Source: Phycisphaeraceae bacterium (GTDB lineage Bacteria > Planctomycetota > Phycisphaerae > Phycisphaerales > Zrk34). Taken from it: a stretch of DNA of 42,131 nucleotides. The stretch spans positions 1 to 42,131 of the forward strand of contig JANQQT010000048.1 of NCBI GenBank assembly GCA_028284925.1. Direction: 5' to 3'. The notes beneath the pieces were generated by a model. The model was not told the DNA's origin. It ran no database searches and was given only the letters and a program-made list of their open reading frames with translations. Positions 1 to 8,816 of the stretch are shown one piece after another; the first letter of the stretch is position 1, and every line of letters starts with the position of its first letter. The position numbers were made by a program, and so were the translations under genes.

Positions 1-1166
1 ATCACACTACCAGGCTCCGGCACAACGCTCACAAACGCACCCACCCCTAAATCACCCAACCGCCCGTAATTCACCTGCCAGATACCAAAATCAAATCCAT
101 CCACATCGCCGTCCGAATCAAAATCACCCATCCCCAGCGACGCCCCGGTCAACGTACCCAAATTCAAACGCCAGATACCCAGGTCATCACCATCCACATC
201 TCCATCACCATCCGCATCACCCGGTACTAACTCCCCCACCACACGATCCACAATCTCCACCTCCAACCGCGGCGGCGCAAATCCCGGAAACAAATCCCCT
301 TCCTTCATATAAAAACTCGCAAAACCACCCGGCACCGGAGGAAACGTCGCAGATGCCAGCGACGAAACAGTCAGGAACAAACGTCCCCCGTCAAACGCTT
401 CCTGAAAATATTCCTCAACCTCACCATCCCCCACCGTCAGATCAACATCAAACACCACATCAAACGCATCAGGCGTACTACCAGGCACATAACCCTCCGG
501 AACACCGATCGCCCACGGCTCTACCGTAAATGCCCCCAACGCTCCATTATGCAACCCCTTGATGTTATCCTCCGCATGAACCTCCACACCATCGCGAAAT
601 GCCAGAGGATAAGGATCACGAGGCAAATCATCCTCGCCAAAACTTCCATTATAAAACCCAAACTCATCCCAACTCGCCCGCGACTCAAACGGACCAAAAC
701 CCGCCCCAAGCAACTCCAACGGACGACCCGGATCAAGATCATCACTCTCACCGTCCGTATCACCCACACCACCACGCGGTATGCCGTCCGCATTGATCGT
801 CCCGTCCCCGTTCAGGTCATTCGTCCAAAACTCATCAAGCGTCAAATCAACAGGCCACGCCGCCCCACCCTGCGATCGCAAGCGCAACGTCACCCGACTC
901 ACACGCTTCTGCTCCCAATCAATCGATGGATCAATCACATCACCCGTATCCCAGCCATAAATATTGTAACCATCACGATCATTAAACCCCGAAATCCCAC
1001 CGGCCCCAAACGTCGAACCCGTCGGACGCGAACCCGGAGCGCCATTAAACGGATAAAGCCATCGATCATTCGTCGGCACATCAAACTGAATCAACTCAGC
1101 GCGACTCTCTCCCGCCACAAACAGAGTCCCTATGACCAAATACAACAATAAGGTTTTGTCGTTCAT
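1..1166 (-). CDS. Exported dockerin-like PEP-CTERM protein (3' end outside window)
   Basis: The reading frame is open from an ATG at 1166 to the left edge, giving about 388 residues. A hydrophobic signal peptide (MNDKTLLLYLVIGTLFVAG...) is followed by a secreted body with no domain I recognise. Near the C terminus are two Asp-rich EF-hand-like repeats, GDADGDGDVDGDDLGIW and GDFDSDGDVDGFDFGIW, the dockerin-like pair common in planctomycete exported proteins. The last visible residues are VVPEPGSV, the start of a PEP-CTERM sorting signal, so only the short membrane helix and basic tail (about 20 residues) should lie beyond the edge. In this family the tail is recognised by an exosortase. The protein is expected at the cell surface; its ligand is unknown. 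A GGA lies about 12 bases before the start. A second PEP-CTERM gene lies just upstream on the same strand. Confidence 0.85.
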   Translation of the reverse strand, partial: MNDKTLLLYLVIGTLFVAGESRAELIQFDVPTNDRWLYPFNGAPGSRPTGSTFGAGGISGFNDRDGYNIYGWDTGDVIDPSIDWEQKRVSRVTLRLRSQGGAAWPVDLTLDEFWTNDLNGDGTINADGIPRGGVGDTDGESDDLDPGRPLELLGAGFGPFESRASWDEFGFYNGSFGEDDLPRDPYPLAFRDGVEVHAEDNIKGLHNGALGAFTVEPWAIGVPEGYVPGSTPDAFDVVFDVDLTVGDGEVEEYFQEAFDGGRLFLTVSSLASATFPPVPGGFASFYMKEGDLFPGFAPPRLEVEIVDRVVGELVPGDADGDGDVDGDDLGIWRLNLGTLTGASLGMGDFDSDGDVDGFDFGIWQVNYGRLGDLGVGAFVSVVPEPGSV

Positions 1167-1296
1167 CACTTCGTATTCCTTGTACCCGCGTTGGTTCGCA
1201 ATACTCCGTGGTTAATAAAATCAGGCGGTGCGAGGCGAGAAAAGTCTTCGGCTCCTCTCTCACCCCTACACACACCTGCAAATCACCAGAGAAGCT

Positions 1297-2022
1297 TTAC
1301 TGCAATCCCTCGTGATTCGAATGAGACTTCCTGTAAACACCCAGCACGCCGAGCAATCCACCCAGCAGCATCAAACCACCAGGCTCAGGTACGATCGATA
1401 CCGAGTCAACATCAAACACCACATCCCGATCAACACCCGCCAACGCCTCAGGCGTGGAAACACCAATCTGAACACGCCCCACATTCGAAAACACATCCGC
1501 AAAAGTCTGCCCCTCGAACGTCACAAACTCCGGATTATTCGGATCAATGTCGATGGTGATCTTCGTCCATTGATTCGGAAACACCGGCGCGAACTTCAAC
1601 GCAAAACCACCCGGAAAATTAAAGGGAGTTGCAAACCGTGCATAGTAATTCAACGGGATCGGAGCATCATGCCTCACCCACGCACTGAACTCACTCACAT
1701 CCTCATCAATCCAGTTCCCAAACAACTCACCGCCACTCGCACCCAACTGGACGTTCGCCCGCATCAACACCGGACTCTGATCGTCCGTACTCGTATTCAC
1801 ATAATTAAAAGTCGTTCGCGCAAAACCGTCACCCGGCCCATCAACACCACCACCCGACACCCAATCAAGCAACACAGCGCCACTCGTATCCGTCCATCCC
1901 GCCTGATCGTTCTCAAAACGCTCAACAAATCCAATCGTCGAGCCCAAACTCGAGCCGACAAACCCAACCGCGACAACCAGTGCCGCAAACATTCCAAAAA
2001 AATTTGACCTTCTTACGCTCAT
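1297..2022 (-). CDS. Exported PEP-CTERM protein
   Basis: A 241-residue secreted protein. The ATG at 2022 is preferred to an in-frame TTG at 2043 because AAAGGG lies about 9 bases before the ATG. The N terminus (MSVRRSNFFGMFAALVVAVG) is a signal peptide. The body begins FVERFENDQAGWTDTSG, like the opening of a carbohydrate-binding or LamG-like beta-sandwich in which 'F-E-N/D' leads into a GW motif; that fold is inference. The C terminus holds VPEPGG, a hydrophobic helix (LMLLGGLLGVLGVY) and a basic RKS tail, a complete PEP-CTERM signal. It is probably anchored or processed at the envelope by an exosortase system encoded elsewhere. The gene is 130 bases upstream of the dockerin-like PEP-CTERM gene and may be cotranscribed with it. 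Function is unknown. Confidence 0.85.
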   Translation of the reverse strand: MSVRRSNFFGMFAALVVAVGFVGSSLGSTIGFVERFENDQAGWTDTSGAVLLDWVSGGGVDGPGDGFARTTFNYVNTSTDDQSPVLMRANVQLGASGGELFGNWIDEDVSEFSAWVRHDAPIPLNYYARFATPFNFPGGFALKFAPVFPNQWTKITIDIDPNNPEFVTFEGQTFADVFSNVGRVQIGVSTPEALAGVDRDVVFDVDSVSIVPEPGGLMLLGGLLGVLGVYRKSHSNHEGLQ

Positions 2023-2264
2023 CTCAATGCCCTTTCGTCGCAAACATCAAACTTCGCATTCATACCGAATCACTCAGTCCAACATTCACGCTCGGCCTAA
2101 CCGGGTAAGCCGCCGACGGACATTTCGCCGACACGCCATACCCCAATTCGCAACACGAACCGTTCGCGCCGCCCTTGCCTGCCAACCACCGATCAACGAT
2201 TCAGCAAAATCGCCAAATCAATCGCGATGACTCACAAGCTTCTCAAACCGACCTGTCAAAAGGG

Positions 2265-2294
2265 TTGCCTTCAGCCCACACATCAAACTAATAT
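2265..2294 (+). promoter_or_regulatory. Predicted promoter of a plus-strand small RNA
   Basis: TTGCCT at 2265-2270 (4 of 6 matches to TTGACA) and TAATAT at 2289-2294 (4 of 6 to TATAAT) are 18 bases apart. Transcription would start close to 2300, just at the foot of the first hairpin of the candidate RNA downstream. No plus-strand protein gene follows. The match is moderate and rests on sequence alone. Confidence 0.4.
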
Positions 2295-2298
2295 GCTC

Positions 2299-2376
2299 GC
2301 TCGGCAATCCTTCGGGTTGTCGGACCTTGAGAGTGGTTGCGGACTGCTTCGCTGGCGCCCAACCACTCTCTTTTTT
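2299..2376 (+). ncRNA. Candidate small RNA with two hairpins and intrinsic terminator
   Basis: The plus strand has two consecutive hairpins. The first pairs 2301-2310 with 2314-2323 (10 pairs, three of them G-U) around a UUC loop. The G-U pairs become A-C mismatches on the other strand, which points to plus-strand transcription. The second pairs GAGAGTGGTTG (2329-2339) perfectly with CAACCACTCTC (2360-2370) around a 20-base loop and is followed at once by six T residues (2371-2376), a standard rho-independent terminator. A plausible promoter ends at 2294, so the transcript would be about 75-78 nt. It lies in the spacer between two minus-strand genes, so it cannot be the terminator of a visible plus-strand gene. 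I match it to no known RNA family. Confidence 0.45.
2329..2376 (+). terminator. Rho-independent terminator, plus strand
   Basis: A perfect 11-bp stem (2329-2339 with 2360-2370), a 20-base loop and a T6 run immediately after. There is no T run on the minus-strand side, so it acts only for plus-strand transcription. It ends the candidate small RNA. Confidence 0.65.
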
Positions 2377-2524
2377 GTACCCACCCTTAACCATGAAACT
2401 GAGACTTACTCTCAATTGCACCAACTATACGCACTTTCACAGCTGAATCAACTCACAAAAACCGATTTTTCCAGAAAAAATGCCCCCCAACCTCAGCCCC
2501 TTGCACCAATCAAGCCCCGCCAAC

Positions 2525-5500
2525 TCACAACATCCCCACCGCCGCATCAATCACATTCGCCACGCCCAATCCACCAAACGGAATCAGCACTGCCGCCAAC
2601 ACCGGATTCTCACCCAACGGCCCAAACGCCCCATCCCGAATACCCTTCACATACGAAATCGCATGATCCACCTGCTCCAAACGAACCTTCTCCAGCCCTT
2701 CATCACCGTTCAATTTGCCGACCCCAGCCTTTCGTGCTTTCCCTTTGGACTTAACTTCCGATTCATAAACTTGGCCCCGCAATTCAATCAGTTTCGCCAT
2801 ACACTTCATCTTCAAGTCTTCCAAACGCTCCAGCGCACGCCTCCGCGCACGCTCCGCCGCACGCCGAAGACTCATGCCACTCCACAACGTCAGAACGCAA
2901 CCCAACACGATCACAAAAATCAGACCCGCCTGCCACGTCCAGTTATCCAAATGACGATCCCGCGCTAACAACATCAACAGAATCGGAACAAACGGATACA
3001 TCACCATTCGACCTATCGCCTTCGTACGCCGCGCAATGATCCGGATATCCACCACATCATCAAAGTACACCGTATCCACCGCTTCCGCATCAATCTGATT
3101 CTTGACATACTTCTCTGGCCAAATCGTCTTATGACGCGACAAATTCAATATGAAACGACGACACAACATCATCGCGTCTATCACAAAAAACATTAAAAGA
3201 AACAATGCAAACAGAGACAAAAACAAAATGCACTTATCAGCCAGCCAACTAAGATCACCCCGATACGGACTCGAGGGAAATCGATCAACCAAAAAAATAA
3301 AAACTGACAGTATTGAATAAAAAATGACCATTCTAAACGTACGGCGGCGACGAGCTTCAATCGTACCCCGATCCAGGTATTCCTCCAGCAATACCTCTCC
3401 TTCAAATGACAACCGCTCATCGCCAACCCCCTTTTTTCGGGCGCGCCCACACACGCTCCAGGTCTCAACGCATGTATCCTTCCTAACAATAAACGGTGCG
3501 CTAACGAAATCTTTGGCCAACGGAATAAAACATCGCCTACACCACCGACGCCACCCGCGCCGCGAAGTCACATCCCGACACGCCTTCTTCAATCCAACCA
3601 ACAGATTCTTGATTCTCTGGAAGAATTTAACCCGCTTCTCCTCGTTCTGTGCTGTCGAATCCCCCCGCTCCGGATCTTGGCCGGAACCTACCCCCAACTG
3701 TCTATCACTTTCCCTGATCTCGTGAAACATCAAACAGATCAAACACACCCCGCTGAAAAACGCCCCGAGTCGAATCAACTCCGTAGGCCAGATACTCACA
3801 CCCGACTTCAGCGACCACGGCTCGCCCGCACCATCACATAAATCCCACCATACCAACATCCAGAATAAAACAAACAGCAACAGCCCAAAGACACCTAATT
3901 TCTTCGTCTGCACGCTCACCCCACCACTTACCTTCTTCTTGCCGAGACACAACACAATCGGTAAAACCAGCAAAAACAACATGGCCAGAAGAATACTCCA
4001 CCTCGTCCCCATCAACGTCAAATCCCACAACCCACGTTTGTCCTCTCGCTCAGGCTGGATCAATCCTCCAGCCGGTGTGTCCGCATAAGGCGTCAGATCC
4101 ACCGGCCCGTTTCGACCAATCTCAAATATACGTGGGGCGCCCGAACCGGGCCACCCACACTTAAACATCCCCAACGCCGCCAAAGCCGCGCAATAAGTCG
4201 ATGTCTGATACCCATCACGAAATGGCGGAATATCACCCTGCAACGCATCCCTCACACGCAGTCCATAACCCGACGCAACCACCATGTTCCGTGTCCACTC
4301 CAGATCACGTGTATCCCACAAGCGTGAATCCAGATCCGTCGTAAAAAAAATTAAATTCCGAAACGCCGGACGCAACGCCCGCATGATCAACAACTTGTCA
4401 TACACATCACTCCCCAGAACGCCAATCGCCTTAAATCCACCCTTGCCTTCACGACGCAGTCGCGCATCATCCACGCGAATACGCTCCGCCAACCGCCTCA
4501 TGTAATCCAACTGATGACCACCAAACGGCGCCTCCAGCCCCGCAACATACTCATCCAACTTTTCACCATCCGACTTCTTCTTTGATTCTGAAGAACCTGA
4601 CACACCCTTTTGCCCCCCTCGCTTGGCATAAATCTCCTCGCCGTCAATACCACGCAGGTAGCTATAAACCTTAACGCCTCGCTCACCGCCTTGACTCTCC
4701 TTTCGATCACCACCCCCATACTCCTCCCGGAACACCTCTGGAATCGCCCGACCATAGGCCGTATCCCACTCCGAAACGATAGCCACATTCGTCATGCCTT
4801 CCTCACCCACTACGCCTCGACGACCCAGCTCCTCGACCAAACCGCGTAACAATTTCTTCTCGTCTGCGGTCGTACGCGCCAGATCAATATTTACCATTTC
4901 GAGCAACTTATCGCCCTGACCAACCCTGTCCCACGCGTGCGCGTTTCGAATTCCCGCCCCTCCTGATATACCCGCATAATCGAACATCGCAAATCCTGCC
5001 GTTACTGTAGCAAGACTGGAATACATCTTCAGTGCGCCCCCAGGCTTCAGGGCGAGTAACCTCGATTTCAAATGCCCCTTGAGCTTGGCTTTTTCTAGTT
5101 CCACCCGCTCGCAGTTCCCATTGACACAACACTTCCCCAGATACTTTTCTAACAGAGAATAAACTTCGTGCGGTTTATCCTGCACTTCTCGCACAATCTT
5201 ACGAAATACATCTGAGTCGGACGGACCTATCACCCTCAAATCAATATGGGTTGAATAAACATCCAAAAGCTCTTGGACTTGGACAACCTTGAGAATCTCT
5301 GAAAATACGCACAATGGAGTATTGCCGAAAAGTTCCTCGGGTATCCACATGACAAAGACCGCGCGCGGAAGCCTCTTGAGCATCCCCTTATCCTTCTTAT
5401 CAATGGGATTCACCAAGATCGGACGACGAAAGTACGACTCAAACGTCAAATAGCCGCGGCGACCCTTCTCGCCAGGCTTGGAACACGCAAGCCGAACAAT

Positions 5501-6052
5501 TCGCTCATACACCTGAGTCTCACCGAACAGAAAGTCTATCGATAACGCAAACAACTCCTTCATTCGCTCGTAAACCGACACGCCACCCTTCATTTCAAAC
5601 CACATATACCGCACAACGTCACTGATCTCCGGCTCAAACCCTAGACGACTCAACGCCGATACCACCGCGTAACGCACTCGACGACGCCTCTCGACCGACT
5701 CCTTATATAACTTCGAATTCGTAAACACAGGCAATATCAACACTTCGTTACCCGCTCTATCCCTGCTTCCCTTAATCCTCTCAATAAACGCCTTCACTTC
5801 ATTGAAAAGCAGGTTCGTGTTCGGTTTCGACTTAAGATCCAACCGCAATTCATTCCGAACACCCAACGGATCAGCCCAAAGCCGCGAAGGCAATGACCCG
5901 GGCTGCAACTTCAATTCACCCACACTCCCTTCCTCAGTCCCGCGACGCGTCTCCAATGGCACATCGTCTTGCAATACCCCCCCTACAACCGCCAACAACA
6001 ACAACATCGCAGGCCACGATGCAAACACATTACCTCGACTTACCTCAGTCAT
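2525..6052 (-). CDS. Large multi-pass membrane protein of unknown function
   Basis: An 1175-residue protein starting at an ATG at 6052 with GGTGG about 9 bases ahead. A hydrophobic N-terminal segment (residues 12-27) looks like a signal peptide or anchor. Residues 30-680 form a large soluble region. Within it, residues 543-600 (AIGVLGSDVYDKLLIMRALR, then FFTTDLDSRLW and TRNMVVASGYGL) resemble the alternating strand/helix pattern of periplasmic ligand-binding (ANF-receptor-type) folds; this is a resemblance, not a family assignment. The C-terminal 500 residues hold about seven or eight membrane segments with basic cytoplasmic loops and a basic helical stretch near residue 1075 (RRAAERARRRALERL). 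No kinase, nuclease or transport motif is evident. It stands alone on its strand between the PEP-CTERM genes and a long non-coding stretch. A sensor or polymer export role would be a guess. Confidence 0.8.
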   Translation of the reverse strand: MTEVSRGNVFASWPAMLLLLAVVGGVLQDDVPLETRRGTEEGSVGELKLQPGSLPSRLWADPLGVRNELRLDLKSKPNTNLLFNEVKAFIERIKGSRDRAGNEVLILPVFTNSKLYKESVERRRRVRYAVVSALSRLGFEPEISDVVRYMWFEMKGGVSVYERMKELFALSIDFLFGETQVYERIVRLACSKPGEKGRRGYLTFESYFRRPILVNPIDKKDKGMLKRLPRAVFVMWIPEELFGNTPLCVFSEILKVVQVQELLDVYSTHIDLRVIGPSDSDVFRKIVREVQDKPHEVYSLLEKYLGKCCVNGNCERVELEKAKLKGHLKSRLLALKPGGALKMYSSLATVTAGFAMFDYAGISGGAGIRNAHAWDRVGQGDKLLEMVNIDLARTTADEKKLLRGLVEELGRRGVVGEEGMTNVAIVSEWDTAYGRAIPEVFREEYGGGDRKESQGGERGVKVYSYLRGIDGEEIYAKRGGQKGVSGSSESKKKSDGEKLDEYVAGLEAPFGGHQLDYMRRLAERIRVDDARLRREGKGGFKAIGVLGSDVYDKLLIMRALRPAFRNLIFFTTDLDSRLWDTRDLEWTRNMVVASGYGLRVRDALQGDIPPFRDGYQTSTYCAALAALGMFKCGWPGSGAPRIFEIGRNGPVDLTPYADTPAGGLIQPEREDKRGLWDLTLMGTRWSILLAMLFLLVLPIVLCLGKKKVSGGVSVQTKKLGVFGLLLFVLFWMLVWWDLCDGAGEPWSLKSGVSIWPTELIRLGAFFSGVCLICLMFHEIRESDRQLGVGSGQDPERGDSTAQNEEKRVKFFQRIKNLLVGLKKACRDVTSRRGWRRWCRRCFIPLAKDFVSAPFIVRKDTCVETWSVCGRARKKGVGDERLSFEGEVLLEEYLDRGTIEARRRRTFRMVIFYSILSVFIFLVDRFPSSPYRGDLSWLADKCILFLSLFALFLLMFFVIDAMMLCRRFILNLSRHKTIWPEKYVKNQIDAEAVDTVYFDDVVDIRIIARRTKAIGRMVMYPFVPILLMLLARDRHLDNWTWQAGLIFVIVLGCVLTLWSGMSLRRAAERARRRALERLEDLKMKCMAKLIELRGQVYESEVKSKGKARKAGVGKLNGDEGLEKVRLEQVDHAISYVKGIRDGAFGPLGENPVLAAVLIPFGGLGVANVIDAAVGML

Positions 6053-7246
6053 AATCGCACCACCAGATACACCATCTAATCCCCAATTAAAGACAAGGCG
6101 TCACGCAACAAACGACGCCCAAACAATCAACATGACAAACTACACATCACGAATGACGAACTTCAATAATTCAAATTGTCCAATTTCAAATTGAACCGAT
6201 CACCAAATACCCACCGCCAAAATCACGCCCATGCAAACTCACGTGAGCAAAATTCACTTGATCCGGATTCTCCATTCAGCCCGGATGCCAACGCGATCTT
6301 ACTTCCCCAGCCCAACCCTGTCAACAACATTTGCCCAACCCAACTCATCCGCCTCAACAACCACCGGAACCTACTCTGCCTAATCAGGTTCCAATCACCA
6401 ATTCACCCACGCTCCGCATGTCAAGATTTTCCAATGACGCCTGATCACACTGGAAAATCACCCGGGTCCATCACATAATCTCCACCTGCCTCACCAATCC
6501 GCACCCTGTATAGGTACAACCACATCTTACCTTGACTCGCCAATCTCCTGAATCCAAACAGTCCACCCCCCTCCATTAACAGAAATCCACATCTTCCTCC
6601 ATTCACACCAACCCCACACACGGAAATACTCCGGCCACAAACCTCTCAATCCGCCCACTTCCGGGAGCTTCCATCTACCAATCACTTCCCATCCCACCAT
6701 CTCTCAATCAATATCATACGCCTGCGTAACATTTGCCGGCAACATCTGACCTCTCGGTGCAACACCCGCTCCCCCCAACCTTTACAGAATCGTGACTTCC
6801 ACATGAACCCTCAAAACGAAAGCCTCATGCGCACAACTCCTCCGCAAACAACCGACCATTTGCGACAAGCCCTTACATCACAAACACTTACCGCACTTAC
6901 CTTTCCTCTACAGTAAAAGCCAACTTCCGGCAGGCCAGGCGCATAAACGGGTCGTTATTCGCGCCAAAAACACCCCCAAAAACCCACTTTCGCGCCAATT
7001 CACCGCGAGAAAACACACATTTTTCACCCTTTCCCCCCAATTCGCCGTCGAGGTTAACCACACCCTCCCACATCTCAACGCATCAGCCATTTTTCACACA
7101 CATGTGAACCACCCACTCCTACGGACGTCAAATAGAGGGTACAGCCAACACAAATACACACGAAAAACCCCTTTTATCGGCCACCGTGCCCGTTTATCAT
7201 CCCGGAACCCGTTATGCTACGATAATTCAAGGCGATAACATTAACC
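6053..7246. other. Long stretch without a convincing gene
   Basis: About 1.2 kb between the divergent membrane-protein gene and the Tad operon. The plus strand is rich in A and C with few G. Short open frames here lack ribosome binding sites and coding-like composition. TTCACA-CACA-TGTGAA at 7093-7108 is a perfect inverted repeat that could bind a regulator. Around 6164-6195 there is an AT-rich run with repeated CAAATTG/CAATTT elements upstream of the minus-strand gene. I see no tRNA, repeat array or insertion sequence. Confidence 0.5.
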
Positions 7247-7276
7247 ATTGTAAATATGCGTACAATCCTTTATAAT
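7247..7276 (+). promoter_or_regulatory. Predicted Tad-operon promoter with overlapping operator
   Basis: TTGTAA (7248-7253) and a perfect TATAAT (7271-7276) are 17 bases apart, a good sigma-70-type promoter about 75 bases ahead of the first cpaF gene. The -35 box is part of an inverted repeat, ATTGTA (7247-7252)-N8-TACAAT (7261-7266), that fills most of the spacer, and TACAA recurs at 7276-7280. A protein bound here would block RNA polymerase, so the site looks like a repressor operator; which protein binds is not visible. Confidence 0.55.
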
Positions 7277-7356
7277 ACAAACCCCGCAACACCCCACCCG
7301 ATACGACCGAAACACAACCCCACGCAAAACCATAAACCATTGCTGGACAATAACTT

Positions 7357-8499
7357 ATGACCTCAGCGCCTCCCGACCGCCAGATGATCTACACCCGAAC
7401 GGTCGAACACTACCTCGCCCCCCTCAAGCAATACCTCGACGACACCGCCGTCGCCGAAGTCATGGTCAATTCCCGCAATCAGGTCTACATCGAACGCGAT
7501 GGCCGCCTCACCCTCACCGATGCCCAATTCGCCGATCAGGATGCCTACGAGGCCGCCGTCAACAATATCCTGCAATATACGGGTAAAAGCCTCTACGATG
7601 ACACCTCGCTCATCGATGCTCGACTCCCCGATGGATCCCGTGTCCACGTCGCCAAGGAACCGTGCTCACGCTTCGGCATGGCCATGACCATCCGAAAATT
7701 CGCCAAATCCATGCTCGATATCGACTGGCTGGTCGAAATCGGTTCCCTCACCGAGCAAGCCAAGCAATTTATCCGCCTCGCCGTCCGCGCCGAAGCCAAC
7801 GTCCTGGTCGCCGGAGGCACAAGTTCCGGTAAAACCTCGCTTTTGAACGCCATGTCCACGTTTATCCCCGATGGCCAGCGCATCGTCGTCATCGAGGATT
7901 CCTCCGAACTTCAGCTACAACAGCCCCACGTTATCTCCATGGAAACCAAACCCCCCGACCGCTACGGGCGGGGGGCCGTGCGAATCGGCGACCTTTTTCG
8001 CTCCTCACTGCGCCTGAGGCCGGATCGCATCGTCATCGGCGAGGTCCGAGGCGGCGAGGCGCTGGACATGATTCAGGCCATGACTTCAGGGCACGGCGGG
8101 TCCATGGGTACGCTCCACGCCAATAACCCGCGTGACGCACTGAATCGCCTGGAAACCATGGCCCTGATGAGCAAAGTCGAACTTCCGCTCTACGCCCTCC
8201 GCGCCCAAGCCGCCAGCGCAATTGACGTCGTCGTCCAAATGTCCCGACAAATGGGCGGCAGGCGTGTAGTAACCCAGATTTCCGAGGTCGGCGCTCTTGA
8301 CGAGCACGGCCAATACTCCCTGACCGACATCTTCTCTATGAAACGCCTGGCCGAGAAGGATGTCGTGGATAAGGAGCATTATTCGCAATTGGAATGGACC
8401 GGAACACGTTCCTACTTGGCAGGCAGATTGCGACCGGAAGAGGAAGAGCTGCTTACTGACCTGACCCAACCGATATTTGAAGCTGGTAAGACCCAGTAA
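7357..8499 (+). CDS. cpaF: Tad pilus assembly ATPase CpaF/TadA
   Basis: A 380-residue VirB11-like secretion ATPase that would power Flp pilus assembly or retraction at the inner membrane. The Walker A motif GGTSSGKTS is at about residues 153-161, the Asp/Glu box VVIEDSSELQL at 177-187, Walker B RIVIGEVRG at 224-232 and the His-box region GTLHANNP at 251-258, so all catalytic motifs are intact. The N-terminal domain is short compared with the second CpaF of the locus and has no FHA domain. It is the first gene after the predicted promoter; the ribosome binding site is weak. Its coding strand is C-rich through most of its length while every later gene of the operon is G-rich. Two flp-like pilin genes follow directly. 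Confidence 0.93.
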   Translation: MTSAPPDRQMIYTRTVEHYLAPLKQYLDDTAVAEVMVNSRNQVYIERDGRLTLTDAQFADQDAYEAAVNNILQYTGKSLYDDTSLIDARLPDGSRVHVAKEPCSRFGMAMTIRKFAKSMLDIDWLVEIGSLTEQAKQFIRLAVRAEANVLVAGGTSSGKTSLLNAMSTFIPDGQRIVVIEDSSELQLQQPHVISMETKPPDRYGRGAVRIGDLFRSSLRLRPDRIVIGEVRGGEALDMIQAMTSGHGGSMGTLHANNPRDALNRLETMALMSKVELPLYALRAQAASAIDVVVQMSRQMGGRRVVTQISEVGALDEHGQYSLTDIFSMKRLAEKDVVDKEHYSQLEWTGTRSYLAGRLRPEEEELLTDLTQPIFEAGKTQ

Positions 8500-8521
8500 T
8501 ATAATGATTTTAGGTGCGAAA

Positions 8522-8734
8522 ATGCCAAAATCAGCTGAACCAGACGTAATCGAAACGCCAGCGAATTCGCTGGAGAGTTTTCATCAGGATGAGTCCGGAG
8601 GGACAACTCTGGAGTGGACGTTGCTGCTCGTTGCGATTGTTCTCCCGGGCTATTACCTGATTCGCACGGGGATTGCCATGCTGGTGGGGTATTACCAGAT
8701 GATGGCCTTTTTGAATTCGCTGCCATTTCCCTAA
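8522..8734 (+). CDS. Small Flp-like pilin or pseudopilin
   Basis: A 70-residue protein. I chose the ATG at 8522 because AGGTG lies 6-10 bases upstream; in-frame codons further upstream overlap cpaF and lack such a site. A charged leader (residues 1-26) ends in ESGGTTLEW and runs into a hydrophobic stretch (TLLLVAIVLPGYYLI). This is the type IV/Flp prepilin pattern, with cleavage after Gly and Glu at +5 of the mature form. The usual Flp 'EY' pair is EW here, and a mid-helix Pro and a hydrophobic C terminus (YYQMMAFLNSLPFP) are unlike the standard Flp. It could be a minor pilin. It sits between cpaF and the second pilin, upstream of the prepilin peptidase. Confidence 0.75.
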   Translation: MPKSAEPDVIETPANSLESFHQDESGGTTLEWTLLLVAIVLPGYYLIRTGIAMLVGYYQMMAFLNSLPFP

Positions 8735-8816
8735 TCGGAAGGCGTGTATGCGTAACAATCGGCCGAAGAACTACAAGTTTAACTGATGACCATGATCCTT
8801 GATAAAGGAGTTAGTG

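Noticed and set aside
1228..2007. Long plus-strand open frame opposite the PEP-CTERM gene
   Set aside because: It is antisense to a gene with a signal peptide and a complete PEP-CTERM tail. Its product is Arg/His/Thr-rich without a fold-like pattern and it lacks a ribosome binding site.
2329..2370. The perfect hairpin as terminator of the 1175-residue membrane protein gene
   Set aside because: On the minus strand no T run follows the stem; the T6 run is on the plus-strand side.
2460..2485. AT-only hairpin downstream of the membrane protein gene
   Set aside because: AAAAA/TTTTT pairings without a GC stem are too weak to call a terminator.
6908..7090. Small minus-strand open frame of 60 codons in the long spacer
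   Set aside because: No ribosome binding site, a Trp/Cys/Arg-rich product without pattern and no neighbour context.
8300..8500. Replication origin at the C-to-G skew switch
   Set aside because: The opposite switch comes only about 22 kb later and there are no DnaA-box clusters, dnaA or other origin genes nearby, so an inversion or local effect is more likely.
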